33,548 bases of DNA. Origin: an uncultured Prevotella sp. (lineage in GTDB: Bacteria; Bacteroidota; Bacteroidia; Bacteroidales; Bacteroidaceae). Of this stretch, positions 1-7,698 are shown piece after piece. A model generated the notes under the pieces. That model ran no database searches, was not told the DNA's origin, and saw nothing but the letters and a program-made list of their open reading frames with translations. The stretch is taken from NCBI GenBank assembly GCA_905211345.1, contig CAJMAO010000011.1, positions 1 to 33,548 on the forward strand, written 5' to 3'. Made by a program: the position numbers and the translations under genes. The stretch's first letter is position 1. Each line of letters begins with the position of its first letter.

Positions 1-1
1 G

Positions 2-220
2 CTCACGGCCGACGGACTGCTCGTAGTCAGTCGCGGCCGTTTTTCGCGGCGTGTCACCGTGCGCCTTACCGACATCGTGGCCGTTGAGTCCGTGCGAGGC
101 GGAGTGATGCCGGTAAGCTATGTGCTGATAAGATATGGTGCCGGGCACGAACTGTCGGCGCAACCGGTTGACGCAGAGGCGTTTGTCGCCGAGATAAGAA
201 AACGGCAAACAGCGGTTTAA
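2..220 (+). CDS. PH-domain-like protein, C-terminal fragment
   Basis: An open frame enters from the left edge and ends with TAA at 218-220, giving the last 72 residues of a protein. The visible part alternates short beta-strand-like stretches (LLVVSRG, VTVRLTDIVAVES, YVLIRYG) and ends in a helix-like stretch (AEAFVAEIRKR). This pattern of strands followed by a phrase like 'LSAQPVDAEAFVAEI' resembles the bacterial PH-like domain families (bPH_6/DUF1200 type), which are mostly membrane-associated proteins of unknown role. The N-terminus, including any membrane segments, lies outside the window, so the family call is tentative. The next gene begins 38 bases downstream on the same strand, so the two may be co-transcribed. 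Confidence 0.6.
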   Translation, partial: LTADGLLVVSRGRFSRRVTVRLTDIVAVESVRGGVMPVSYVLIRYGAGHELSAQPVDAEAFVAEIRKRQTAV

Positions 221-258
221 ATGTAAAAAGGTAAAATAATGAAAGGTTAGAACGCTGA

Positions 259-1554
259 ATGAAACGATATAAGAAAATAAGCCATATAGCCGCCGTATGT
301 GTTGCAACGGCGTTGTTGTCGTTGCCTGCGTTGTGTGCTTTCGGCGCTTCGAGGGGCTTTTGTGCCGTCGTGGCGGGCTGTGTGGCAGATACTGCCGGGA
401 TGGACACCGTGGCGGCAGACACGGCCGAGGCTGACGGCGGGGGGCTGTGGCCGCTGAACGTGCAGTCGCGCCTTGACATGCTGTTGAAGAGCGACATGTT
501 TGAGACTTCTACCGTAGGGCTTATGGTTTACGACCTGACGGCCGACTCTGTAATATACCGTTATAACGAGAAACAGCTGATGCGGCCGGCCAGCACGCTG
601 AAGATGATGGTGGCCGTGGCTGCCCTCGACCGTCTAGGCAAGGATTACCAATACTCCACGGCGTTATATAATACTGGCCATGTAGAGGGCGGAGTGCTGC
701 ACGGCGACCTTTATTGCAAGGGCGGTTTCGACCCGGCCTTCGACTTGTCTGACCTCGACTGTTTTGTAGACAGCGTGCGCGGTATGGGCGTTGACACTGT
801 TCGCGGCGACATTTACGCCGATATGTCGATGAAAGACTCTGACCGGTTGGGCGAAGGTTGGTGCTGGGACGATGACAACCCCGTACTTTCGCCGTTGCTA
901 GTGAGCCGTAAGGACGAGTTTACGAGACGGTTGCGCGACCGCCTCGAGCGGGCGGGAATAGTGGTGGAAGGCGAACTGAAGACGGGGCGCGTGCCGCACG
1001 GCGCTGACGGGTTATGCGTGGTAAGGCGTCCCATAACCGACATACTGCCACGCATGATGAAGCGGAGCGACAACTTGTATTCCGAGTCAGTGTTCTATCA
1101 GTTGGCCGCTTCGGCCGGCCAGTCGGCGCATGCCACGGCAAAGCAAGGCCGCCGCATGATGAACCGGCTGATAGGGAAACTTGGCTATGAGCCGTCGGAA
1201 TATTACATCGCCGACGGCAGCGGACTGTCGCTTTACAACTATGTGTCGCCCGAACTTGAGGTAGGCTTCCTGCGTTATGCCTATCGTGACGACGATATTT
1301 ACATTCCGTTGTATCAGGTTATGCCTATAGCCGGAGAGGACGGAACGCTCGACAAGCGTATGCGCCACGGCCACGCGCACGGCAACGTCTACGCGAAGAC
1401 GGGCACCGTGACCGGCGTGAGCGCCCTTGCTGGTTATTGCACGGCTGCCAACGGGCACACGCTGTGCTTCTCGATAATCAACATGGGCATACGCAAGGCT
1501 TCTATCGGCCGTGGCTTTCAAGACCGGGTGTGCGAGGCGTTGTGCCGCCCGTGA
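259..1554 (+). CDS. dacB: D-alanyl-D-alanine carboxypeptidase/endopeptidase (PBP4 type)
   Basis: This 431-residue protein is a class C low-molecular-weight penicillin-binding protein, which trims or cleaves peptidoglycan cross-links in the periplasm. All three active-site motifs are visible: SxxK at S112-K115 (ASTLKMM), SDN at S270-N272 (KRSDNLYSES) and KTG at K380-G382 (YAKTGTVTG). The N-terminus has a basic start and a hydrophobic stretch (about residues 9-29) that reads as an export signal. A low-complexity A/D/G linker (about 35-62) leads into the catalytic domain. The insertion between SxxK and SDN (about 155 residues) is typical of the PBP4 family. The ATG at 259 is preceded by a weak GAAAGG-like site. 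A strong inverted repeat follows the gene at 1648-1686. The gene symbol rests on family motifs only. Confidence 0.93.
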   Translation: MKRYKKISHIAAVCVATALLSLPALCAFGASRGFCAVVAGCVADTAGMDTVAADTAEADGGGLWPLNVQSRLDMLLKSDMFETSTVGLMVYDLTADSVIYRYNEKQLMRPASTLKMMVAVAALDRLGKDYQYSTALYNTGHVEGGVLHGDLYCKGGFDPAFDLSDLDCFVDSVRGMGVDTVRGDIYADMSMKDSDRLGEGWCWDDDNPVLSPLLVSRKDEFTRRLRDRLERAGIVVEGELKTGRVPHGADGLCVVRRPITDILPRMMKRSDNLYSESVFYQLAASAGQSAHATAKQGRRMMNRLIGKLGYEPSEYYIADGSGLSLYNYVSPELEVGFLRYAYRDDDIYIPLYQVMPIAGEDGTLDKRMRHGHAHGNVYAKTGTVTGVSALAGYCTAANGHTLCFSIINMGIRKASIGRGFQDRVCEALCRP

Positions 1555-1647
1555 GGACTATGAGGATGTAGAGGAAATCAGGGATGTTGCGGAACGAAAA
1601 GCCCGATGCTTTCCGTATCGTAACTTGTTTACAATCGATAATATTAC

Positions 1648-1686
1648 GAAAGGCCGCCTTTTAGCTAGTAAAAGGCGGCCTTTCGT
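1648..1686 (+). terminator. Hairpin made of two palindrome units, after dacB
   Basis: The arms GAAAGGCCGCCTTTT and AAAAGGCGGCCTTTC pair perfectly around a 7-nt loop, about 95 nt after the dacB stop and before the convergent DUF3089 gene. It can act as a two-way terminator. It is also the simplest member of the AAAGGCCGCCTTT repeat family found at six other places in the window. Confidence 0.75.
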
Positions 1687-1700
1687 ATATAGTGCCGCCG

Positions 1701-2642
1701 TCAGTGGGTTTCGTGGTATTTGCGTATGCGCAGTTGGATGTTATCTTCCAAGCAGTCCTGATACAGCCAAGGCTCTGCGCTGTGGAAGTCGCCGATGTTC
1801 AGCATGTCGCGTATGGGCTGGTATTCGGCACCGCTGTAGCCTTTCACTATGAGCACGTTGTGCTCGGGCGACACACTTACGGTGACCGTGTCGGCCAGCG
1901 TTGCCGGCGTAGCGTCGGTGCGCCAGTTCACCGGGTTGATGCACATTGTGCACGGCACGCTTACCACCGGTTTGATGTGTTGCACGTCGGCTACGGAGTT
2001 ATAGCAGATTGTTACGCCTGTGTCGTCGGCCCGTTGTGCCGCGCGTATGTTCTTTGTGGCAAGCGTGTCGGCAGGCGTTACTTTGTAACCCAGCACGTAA
2101 GCCGCGACGAGATGCCGGGCCACGTCCTCCGGCATTTGCTTAAGCAGTTCGACAACGGCATTGCCGCCTTGGCTGAAACCTGCGAGGACGAACGGCCGTG
2201 AGGGGTCGCGGTGGGCGAGGAAGTGGTTGAAGGCTTCGGTCACGTCGCCCATTGCGAGCTTGAAGCGGTTGTTGATGGTGTCTTTGTTGAGCGTCGCCCA
2301 GATGTCAATCGACATGTGTCGGTAGTAAGGGGAGTAGAAGTTGTTGCCCTTGCCCATGTATCCGGCAATGCGACTGATTTCCTTGTCCATGTCGGCTCGC
2401 CGTTCGGCATTGTGGACGTCGCAGTAATGTGACGGGCGGCCGTCGGCCGTAGTCCAGTCGGCTATCCACGTGGAGACGATATAAAACACGTCAGCGCCCG
2501 TGCCGCTTTTGTCGTTTTCCTGTGTGAACCACATCGTGGGGTCGTCGTAGTCGGGTGCTTCGGGTATGTATTCCGGTTGCGCCGGTGCTTGCGTTTTGTC
2601 GTCGCACGATGCGAATATGGTTGTAGCCTGCGCCACGAACAC
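1701..2642 (-). CDS. DUF3089 alpha/beta-hydrolase-fold lipoprotein (N-terminus apparently frameshifted)
   Basis: The 313-residue frame matches the DUF3089 family of predicted alpha/beta hydrolases. The nucleophile elbow GFSQGG is present (phrase FVLAGFSQGGNAV), as is the family-typical FYSPYYRH stretch and a C-terminal histidine-bearing tail. The substrate is unknown. The protein is probably a lipoprotein, since residues just inside the frame read TIFASC followed by an acidic linker, a plausible lipobox. However, the open frame can only start at a GTG (2640-2642), which leaves no charged n-region. Upstream, an in-frame TAA lies at 2658-2660, while another frame offers GTG at 2666-2668 with AGGAG at 2677-2681 (8-nt spacing). 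One extra A in the AAA run at 2657-2659 would join the two into a normal 22-residue lipoprotein signal. The gene faces dacB tail to tail. Confidence 0.8.
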   Translation of the reverse strand: MFVAQATTIFASCDDKTQAPAQPEYIPEAPDYDDPTMWFTQENDKSGTGADVFYIVSTWIADWTTADGRPSHYCDVHNAERRADMDKEISRIAGYMGKGNNFYSPYYRHMSIDIWATLNKDTINNRFKLAMGDVTEAFNHFLAHRDPSRPFVLAGFSQGGNAVVELLKQMPEDVARHLVAAYVLGYKVTPADTLATKNIRAAQRADDTGVTICYNSVADVQHIKPVVSVPCTMCINPVNWRTDATPATLADTVTVSVSPEHNVLIVKGYSGAEYQPIRDMLNIGDFHSAEPWLYQDCLEDNIQLRIRKYHETH

Positions 2643-2676
2643 CCACAGCAGTACGGTTTATAACACACGTCTGTTA

Positions 2677-2681
2677 CTCCT
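2677..2681 (-). promoter_or_regulatory. Ribosome binding site pointing to a start at 2668
   Basis: AGGAG on the minus strand lies 8 nt before GTG 2666-2668. It is the best Shine-Dalgarno match near the DUF3089 gene and supports translation starting there, in a frame that differs from the body of the gene. Confidence 0.5.
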
Positions 2682-2743
2682 GCGGCTTTGCGGTTTGTCT
2701 GAAAATATAGCCATTTTATTGCGTTGTTGAGACTTTTATGCTT

Positions 2744-2804
2744 AAAAAGCTGACAGCCGTCGAGGCATGGCCGACGGTTCGTCGTTCATTGCCTGACGGC
2801 TGTC
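2744..2804 (-). terminator. Terminator of the etfB-etfA-acd operon
   Basis: On the minus strand, arms GACAGCCGTC and GACGGCTGTC (2795-2804 and 2752-2761) pair perfectly across a 33-nt loop and are followed by AGCTTTTTAAG. It lies about 22 nt after the acyl-CoA dehydrogenase stop codon, in the right place to end the operon transcript. Confidence 0.75.
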
Positions 2805-2826
2805 GTTGTATCTAAAGATAGCCTTC

Positions 2827-4551
2827 TTATTCGGCTTTGGCCTCCGCGGCGCGGAAGTTTACAAGGTCTTCGGCTATGAAGCTCTTTACATAAGTATAAT
2901 GACCTACCACATCTTCTTCGGCCATGCGCACGTACACGTTTGCGCTCTTGGTGAAAAGCTCGGGCGCGCGGGTGGCGTCGTCGAGTATGAGCAGTGACAT
3001 AACGATGTCTCCGGTCATGTCATACAGGCGGCGTCCGAGGAAGTCGTGGGCTTCCTGGTTGTCAAGTTCCTTAACGTAGTTGACGGCCTGCTCGTACAGT
3101 TCCGTCATCTTCATGACGCGCTCCTTGAGCGGTTTCAGTTCTTCGGCGACCTCGTTTTCCAGCATTTCTTTTATTATGCCGAGGTATGTTCCGTTGCTGA
3201 TGTAGCGTATGGCGGCCACAACCTGAAGCTGCGTCGTACCTTCATAGATAGAGAAGATGCGTGCGTCGCGGTAGAGGCGCTGGCACTTGTACTCCATGAT
3301 GAAGCCCGAACCGCCGTGCACTTGGATAGCGTCGTAAGCGTTCTGGTTGACGTATTCAGAGTTCATTCCTTTTGCCAAAGGAGTGAAAGCGTCGGCCAGC
3401 TTGGTGTATTTCTTCAGTTCCTTACGCTCTTCGGCGGTCAGTTTGCGCTCGCGAGAGATGTCCTCGAGAGCCTTGTATATGTCGACATAGCGCGCCGTCA
3501 TGTACAGGATGCTGCGTCCTGCGTCAAGTTTCGCCTTCATGCGTGCCAGCATGTCGTAGACAGCCGGGAAGTTTATGATGGCCTTGTCGAACTGCTTGCG
3601 CTCCTTGGCGTATGCCAACGCCTCGTTGTATGCTTCCTGGCTTACGCCCACGCTCTGCGCCGCGATGCCAAGACGCGCGCCGTTCATCAGCGCCATGACA
3701 TATTTGATGAGACCCATGCGGGTGTTGCCGCACAGCTCGGCCTTGGCGTTCTTGAACACAAGTTCGCACGTAGGCGAGCCGTGTATGCCGAGTTTGTGCT
3801 CGATGTGGCGCACGGTTACGCCGCCGTTGCGCTTGTCATAGATGAACATTGACAGTCCGCGGCCGTCGTGTGTGCCGGCCTCGCTGCGGGCGAGCACGAG
3901 GTGTATGTCCGAATCTCCGTTCGTGATGAAGCGCTTTACGCCGTTGAGCAGCCAGCAGCCGTCAGCCTCGCTGTAAGTGGCCTTTAGCATTACGCGCTGC
4001 AGGTCAGAACCGGCGTCAGGCTCGGTGAGGTCCATGCTCATCGTCTCTCCTGCGCAAACGCGCGGTATGTACTTCTGCCTCTGCTCCTCGTTGCCGAATT
4101 CGTAAAGGGTCTCGATGCAGTCCTGCAAGCTCCAGATGTTCTGGAATCCGGCATCAGCTGCCGCCACCAGCTCCGAGGCCATAGAGTAGGGAGTTACCGG
4201 CATGTTGAGTCCGCCGTAACGGCGGGGCATCGACAGCCCCCAAAGTCCGGCCTTGCGCGTAGCGTCAAGGTTCTCGTAGGTCTTCGAAGCGTAGTGCATA
4301 CGGCCGTCAACGAGGTGAGGTCCTTCCGTATCCACTTCCTCGCTGTTAGGCTCGAGGATGTTTGCGGCGATGTCGCCGGTTATTTCCAACACTCTCTTAT
4401 AGTTCTCGATAGCGTCCTCGTAGTCAACGGGAGCGTCTGTATAGTCGTCTTTGTCGGCGAAGTTGCGCTCCTTTAGCTCAACAATCCGCTTCATTAGCGG
4501 GTGGGTGAGGTGGAACTCAAGCTCCGGATGGTCTGTATAATAGTTAGCCAT
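2827..4551 (-). CDS. Acyl-CoA dehydrogenase (FAD-dependent, long form)
   Basis: This 574-residue cytoplasmic flavoenzyme oxidises an acyl-CoA to the 2,3-enoyl-CoA and passes electrons to the electron-transfer flavoprotein encoded just upstream. The first family signature is at about 175-183 (LTEPDAGSD). The second lies around 410-430 (QVHGGSGFIMEY, then RLYRDARI). E437 in SIYEGTTQLQ matches the catalytic base position of the short- and medium-chain enzymes. Residues beyond about 455 form an extra C-terminal helical domain, as in the 560-600 residue members. It is the last gene of a minus-strand operon, 88 nt after a four-helix-bundle gene and its inverted-repeat arm. A terminator follows. The acyl chain preferred cannot be read from the sequence. 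Confidence 0.93.
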   Translation of the reverse strand: MANYYTDHPELEFHLTHPLMKRIVELKERNFADKDDYTDAPVDYEDAIENYKRVLEITGDIAANILEPNSEEVDTEGPHLVDGRMHYASKTYENLDATRKAGLWGLSMPRRYGGLNMPVTPYSMASELVAAADAGFQNIWSLQDCIETLYEFGNEEQRQKYIPRVCAGETMSMDLTEPDAGSDLQRVMLKATYSEADGCWLLNGVKRFITNGDSDIHLVLARSEAGTHDGRGLSMFIYDKRNGGVTVRHIEHKLGIHGSPTCELVFKNAKAELCGNTRMGLIKYVMALMNGARLGIAAQSVGVSQEAYNEALAYAKERKQFDKAIINFPAVYDMLARMKAKLDAGRSILYMTARYVDIYKALEDISRERKLTAEERKELKKYTKLADAFTPLAKGMNSEYVNQNAYDAIQVHGGSGFIMEYKCQRLYRDARIFSIYEGTTQLQVVAAIRYISNGTYLGIIKEMLENEVAEELKPLKERVMKMTELYEQAVNYVKELDNQEAHDFLGRRLYDMTGDIVMSLLILDDATRAPELFTKSANVYVRMAEEDVVGHYTYVKSFIAEDLVNFRAAEAKAE

Positions 4552-4569
4552 TGTTGTATTATTTTTTAT

Positions 4570-5092
4570 GGAGTTAATGGGAGTTAACTGGAGTTAGGCG
4601 CTTCGCGCCGGAGTTAACGGACATTTGCCTTGTTGCTGATTACGGCTGTATGTCGTCTTTTACTCCGTTGCTTGTTATTATTCCTTTGCAATATGAATTC
4701 AGATACCAGCTTGTCTTTTCAATCAAGACCTGAAGACTTTTTGCGTCTTCAGCGGTTATGTATTTCAGGTCTGTTGCCAAGATGATGTAATATCTACATT
4801 CTTCCACGCTGCCTTGGGCTATATTCAGAAATCTAAGTTTATCAGCTTTACCAAGTTTTCTGTATCCTTCGGCTATGTTTGCGGGAATAGACACCGCTGC
4901 TCTTTGGAATTGTGAAGTTAGTCCGAATGCTTCTGTGGCAGGAAACTTTTTTGTCGTTTCATACACAGATAGCACAAATTCATGTGCTATCTGCCAAGCT
5001 ACAATGTTTTTGAAGTTATTTGTCATAAAAGCATTTGTCTGTTAACTCCGGCGAGCGTAGCGAGCTAACTCCTGTTAACTCCTGTTTACTAC
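4570..5092 (-). mobile_element. IVS-like inverted-repeat element A carrying a four-helix-bundle gene
   Basis: The left arm (4570-4628) and the reverse complement of the right arm (5031-5092) align over nearly 60 nt. Both are built from GGAGTTAAC-type words, in the order two GGAGTTA words, a GC-rich mini-hairpin (GGCGCTTCGCGCC on one side, GCTCGCTACGCTCGCC on the other), another CCGGAGTTAAC and an inner end ACATTTGC/ACAAATGC. The arms enclose only the four-helix-bundle gene and fill the space between etfA and the acyl-CoA dehydrogenase gene. In RNA they would form a long imperfect stem with the gene in the loop, as in 23S rRNA intervening sequences. That it moves is an inference; no transposase is present. 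Confidence 0.6.
4640..5026 (-). CDS. Four-helix-bundle protein (S23/23S rRNA IVS family), copy 1
   Basis: This 128-residue protein has the hallmark core of the S23 four-helix-bundle family (PF05635/TIGR02436): FKNIVAWQIAHEF near the start, then SQFQRAAVSIPANIAEGYR (about 38-56), then LNIAQGSVEECRYYI (about 67-81). The family was first seen as the protein encoded inside 23S rRNA intervening sequences and also includes the Avd-like accessory proteins of diversity-generating retroelements. Its biochemical role outside those systems is not settled, and nucleic-acid binding is the usual guess. It is transcribed with the etf operon and lies inside inverted-repeat element A. By hand alignment it is about 64% identical to the second copy at 6195-6563, so the two are close paralogues. 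Confidence 0.9.
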   Translation of the reverse strand: MTNNFKNIVAWQIAHEFVLSVYETTKKFPATEAFGLTSQFQRAAVSIPANIAEGYRKLGKADKLRFLNIAQGSVEECRYYIILATDLKYITAEDAKSLQVLIEKTSWYLNSYCKGIITSNGVKDDIQP

Positions 5093-5104
5093 TTATTAAA
5101 ATTT

Positions 5105-6127
5105 TTACTTACTGTTCTGCTTGTAATATTTGATGAGCTTTGGAACGACGTCTTCCACCGTGCCTACTATTACGTAGTCGGCAATTTGGTTGATGGGAGC
5201 GTCGGGGTCGCTGTTGATTGAAATGATGATGCCCGAGTCCTGCATACCGGCTATGTGCTGTATTTGGCCGGAGATACCGCAGGCGATGTACACCTTGGGA
5301 TGCACCGTAACGCCGGTCTGTCCGATTTGTCTGTCGTGGTCAACGAAGCCCGCGTCAACTGCCGCACGGCTCGCGCCGACCTCTCCGTGCAGCTCTTTTG
5401 CGAGCTGGAAGAGCTGGTCGAAGCCTTCCTTGCTGCCAACTCCGTAGCCTCCGGCAACGACGATTGGCGCGCCCTTGAGGTTGTGCTTGGCTGCCTCAAC
5501 GTGGCGGTCGATTACCTTGACGATGAAGTCTGCCGGGTCGGTGTACTTGCTTGCGTCGGGATAAACCACTTCGTTTTTCGCCTCGCCGTCATACAAAGCC
5601 TTCTGCATCACACCGCTGCGGACGGTCGCCATCTGCGGCCTGTGGTCGGGGTTGACAATCGTCGCCACGATGTTTCCACCGAAGGCGGGGCGTATCTGAT
5701 AAAGAAGGTTGTCGTAATGAGTGCCCGATTTCTTGTCGTCATAGTCTCCGATTTCGAGCTGTGTGCAGTCGGCGGTGAGTCCGCTGGTGAGCGACGACGA
5801 TACGCGCGGCCCCAAGTCGCGGCCTATGACGGTTGCTCCCATGAGGCAAATCTGGGGCTTCTCCTCCTTGAAGAGGTTCACCATGATTGACGTATGGGGT
5901 GCCGACGTGTATGGGAACAGGCCTTCGGCGTCGAAGACGAACAGCTTGTCTACGCCGTAAGGCAGTATCTGGCTTTCAACTTTGTCTTTAATGCCTGTGC
6001 CGGCAACCACGGCGTGCAACTCTACGCCAAGCTGGTTGGCGAGCTTGCGGCCCTTGGTGAGCAACTCTTGAGATACCTCAGCAACGGTAGTGCCTTCTAT
6101 CTCGCAATATACGAATACGTTGTTCAT
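5105..6127 (-). CDS. etfA: Electron transfer flavoprotein, alpha subunit
   Basis: EtfA pairs with EtfB to carry electrons, by bound FAD, from the acyl-CoA dehydrogenase to a membrane acceptor or bifurcating partner. The 340-residue length and two-domain layout are typical: an N-terminal alpha/beta domain (about 1-200, with GRDLGPRVS at 102-110) and a C-terminal FAD-binding domain starting near PIVVAGGYGVGS (221-232). The alpha-subunit signature runs from about 279 to 305 and includes the phrase GISGQIQHIAGMQDSG. GASRAAVDAG (251-260) is another FAD-contacting stretch. It is the middle of the three enzyme genes of this operon, separated from each neighbour by an inverted-repeat element with a four-helix-bundle gene, which is an unusual arrangement. 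Confidence 0.95.
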   Translation of the reverse strand: MNNVFVYCEIEGTTVAEVSQELLTKGRKLANQLGVELHAVVAGTGIKDKVESQILPYGVDKLFVFDAEGLFPYTSAPHTSIMVNLFKEEKPQICLMGATVIGRDLGPRVSSSLTSGLTADCTQLEIGDYDDKKSGTHYDNLLYQIRPAFGGNIVATIVNPDHRPQMATVRSGVMQKALYDGEAKNEVVYPDASKYTDPADFIVKVIDRHVEAAKHNLKGAPIVVAGGYGVGSKEGFDQLFQLAKELHGEVGASRAAVDAGFVDHDRQIGQTGVTVHPKVYIACGISGQIQHIAGMQDSGIIISINSDPDAPINQIADYVIVGTVEDVVPKLIKYYKQNSK

Positions 6128-6140
6128 TGTTTCTTTATTT

Positions 6141-6600
6141 AGGAGAGAAGGAGTGTGGAGAGAAGAAATAAGTAGAAATGCCTTGCTAATTGTGTCACAG
6201 TATGTTTCTGCATTTTATTGCTTTATAGTACGCATTAAGTAGGCGACTTGTATCTTCAATCAAGTCATTCAGGTTGTTATAAACATCAAGGCTTATGTAT
6301 TCAAGGTCCTTAGATAGTAAGATATAATATCTACATTCCTCAAGGCTGCCTTGTGCGATGTTCATAAAGCGCAGTTTGTCCGCCATTCCGTCACGTCTAT
6401 AACCTTCGGCAATGTTGGCAGGTATTGACACTGCGGCTCTTTGAAATTGTGAACAGAGTCCGAAACGTTCAAAAGAAGGATACTGTTTTGTGGCTTTATA
6501 GACCATTACGACAAACTCGTGGGCTTTCTGCCAAGCAAAAACTTCCTTGAAACTCTGTGTCATATCTACTTATTCCTTTACTTCTTTACTCCTTACTACT
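6141..6600 (-). mobile_element. IVS-like inverted-repeat element B carrying a four-helix-bundle gene
   Basis: The left arm (6141-6180) and the reverse complement of the right arm (6561-6600) are both purine-rich and full of AAGGAG/AAGAAG words. Ungapped they match at 25 of 40 positions, and at the inner end they agree at 13 of 14 (AATAAGTAGANATG). The ATG at the inner edge of the right arm is the start codon of the enclosed gene. The arm sequence differs from element A although the enclosed proteins are close paralogues, so the layout is kept while the stem sequence is not. Confidence 0.5.
6195..6563 (-). CDS. Four-helix-bundle protein (S23/23S rRNA IVS family), copy 2
   Basis: A 122-residue paralogue of the protein at 4640-5026, with the same landmarks: FKEVFAWQKAHEF at the start, SQFQRAAVSIPANIAEGYR in the first half, and MNIAQGSLEECRYYILL in the middle. 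The differences are concentrated in the last third and at the C-terminus, where this copy ends 6 residues earlier. It sits between etfB (stop at 6607) and etfA (start at 6127), in the operon orientation and inside element B. Nothing in it resembles a nuclease or transposase active site. Its presence is best explained by the element it rides in rather than by electron transfer. Confidence 0.9.
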   Translation of the reverse strand: MTQSFKEVFAWQKAHEFVVMVYKATKQYPSFERFGLCSQFQRAAVSIPANIAEGYRRDGMADKLRFMNIAQGSLEECRYYILLSKDLEYISLDVYNNLNDLIEDTSRLLNAYYKAIKCRNIL

Positions 6601-6606
6601 TTGTTA

Positions 6607-7476
6607 TTATCCGATAATTTTCTCCTCGAGCAGCTCCTTTATCATGCCTTCTATGTCGGCGTCGCTGCCTGTAAGGGTTTTGCTCTCTTTTGCTTGGAAC
6701 ACGATGTTCTTGACGGCTTTCACCTTGGTGGGCGAGCCTGCCAGTCCGCACTGCTGCTGGTCGCCGTCGATGTCGGCTACGGACCATTGGTTGAGCGTCA
6801 GGTAGGGGCGTGTTTCGTACAGCTCGGCGTGCGGCGTTTCGGGCGTGCGCTCGAGCGGCACGGTGGCATATTTGTATTTCATTACGAGCTTGGCGTTGCA
6901 CGGGCGGCACGGTGCCGCACTGCCGTTGACGGTTATTACGATAGGCATGGGAGCCTCAACGGTCTCAACGCCGCCGTCGATGTGGCGGCGTATGGTCAGC
7001 TTGCCGTCCTCGCATTTAAGTATTTCCTCGGCGTAGGTTACCTGCGACAGGCCGAGCTTCTGTGCCACCTGCGGCCCTACTTGTGCCGTGTCGCCGTCGA
7101 TGGCCTGTCGTCCGCCAATGATTATGTCGGCTCCGCCGATGTGCTTGATTGCCGTGGCTAGGGCGTAAGATGTCGCAAGGGTGTCGGCTCCGGCGAACAG
7201 GCGGTCGGTCAGCAGCCAGCCTGTGTCGGCTCCGCGGTAAAGTCCTTGGCGGATGATTTCAGCCGCGCGGGGAGGCCCCATTGTAAGAACTCCGACTGTT
7301 GAGCCGGGATTTTGCTCTTTCAGGCGCAGCGCCTGTTCGAGCGCGTTTAGGTCTTCAGGATTGAAGATTGCGGGCAGTGCGGCGCGGTTGACCGTTCCTT
7401 CGGCGGTCATCGCGTCCTTTCCCACATTCCTCGTGTCGGGCACTTGCTTGGCAAGTACGATGATTTTAAGTTTCAT
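6607..7476 (-). CDS. etfB: Electron transfer flavoprotein, beta subunit
   Basis: This 289-residue protein begins MKLKIIVLAKQVPDT, the characteristic start of EtfB. It continues with the ETF beta-domain phrases FNPEDLNALEQALRLKE and GGRQAIDGDTAQVGPQVA, and the latter contributes to nucleotide (AMP/FAD) binding at the subunit interface. It is the first gene of the operon etfB - 4HB - etfA - 4HB - acyl-CoA dehydrogenase. A consensus Bacteroidetes promoter lies at 7509-7539, about 30 to 60 nt before the ATG, and no other promoter is obvious further down, so all five genes probably share one transcript of about 4.7 kb. Confidence 0.95.
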   Translation of the reverse strand: MKLKIIVLAKQVPDTRNVGKDAMTAEGTVNRAALPAIFNPEDLNALEQALRLKEQNPGSTVGVLTMGPPRAAEIIRQGLYRGADTGWLLTDRLFAGADTLATSYALATAIKHIGGADIIIGGRQAIDGDTAQVGPQVAQKLGLSQVTYAEEILKCEDGKLTIRRHIDGGVETVEAPMPIVITVNGSAAPCRPCNAKLVMKYKYATVPLERTPETPHAELYETRPYLTLNQWSVADIDGDQQQCGLAGSPTKVKAVKNIVFQAKESKTLTGSDADIEGMIKELLEEKIIG

Positions 7477-7508
7477 AGTAATATATAATAATGTGAAATT
7501 CGTGGTTG

Positions 7509-7539
7509 CAAAAATACACTTTTTTTGCTGTTTATCAAA
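7509..7539 (-). promoter_or_regulatory. Promoter of the etfB operon
   Basis: On the minus strand TTTG (7536-7539), 19 nt, then TATTTTTG (7509-7516) match the Bacteroidetes -33/-7 consensus TTTG-N19-TAnnTTTG. It stands about 33 nt before the etfB start codon. Confidence 0.75.
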
Positions 7540-7572
7540 AGAAAAGGCGTTTTTTAGGCATTAAATTATAGA

Positions 7573-7687
7573 GTTAAGCAGTGACGGAGTTAAGGCGTTA
7601 AGACAAATGTTACATTGGATTTTACTACAACGTGACTTTTACAAATAAAACATTTGTCTTAATTCCTTAACTCCGTCACTCCTTAAT
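7573..7687. repeat. Empty inverted-repeat element C
   Basis: The arms 7573-7611 and 7649-7687 match at 35 of 39 positions after reverse complementing, around a 37-nt loop. The arm is a string of degenerate words (GTTAAG, GTGACGGAGTTAAGG, GTTAAGACAAATG). The inner end AGACAAATG is the same as the inner end of one arm of element A, which holds a four-helix-bundle gene. It lies between the META-lipoprotein stop and the etfB promoter and may also end transcription of the lipoprotein gene. Confidence 0.7.
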
Positions 7688-7698
7688 TACTTAAAAAA

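Noticed and set aside
3046..3852. Plus-strand open frame of 268 codons inside the acyl-CoA dehydrogenase gene
   Set aside because: Antisense shadow of a gene with both family signatures.
4640..6563. Diversity-generating retroelement, because Avd belongs to the same four-helix-bundle family
   Set aside because: There is no reverse transcriptase and no template/variable repeat pair in the window.
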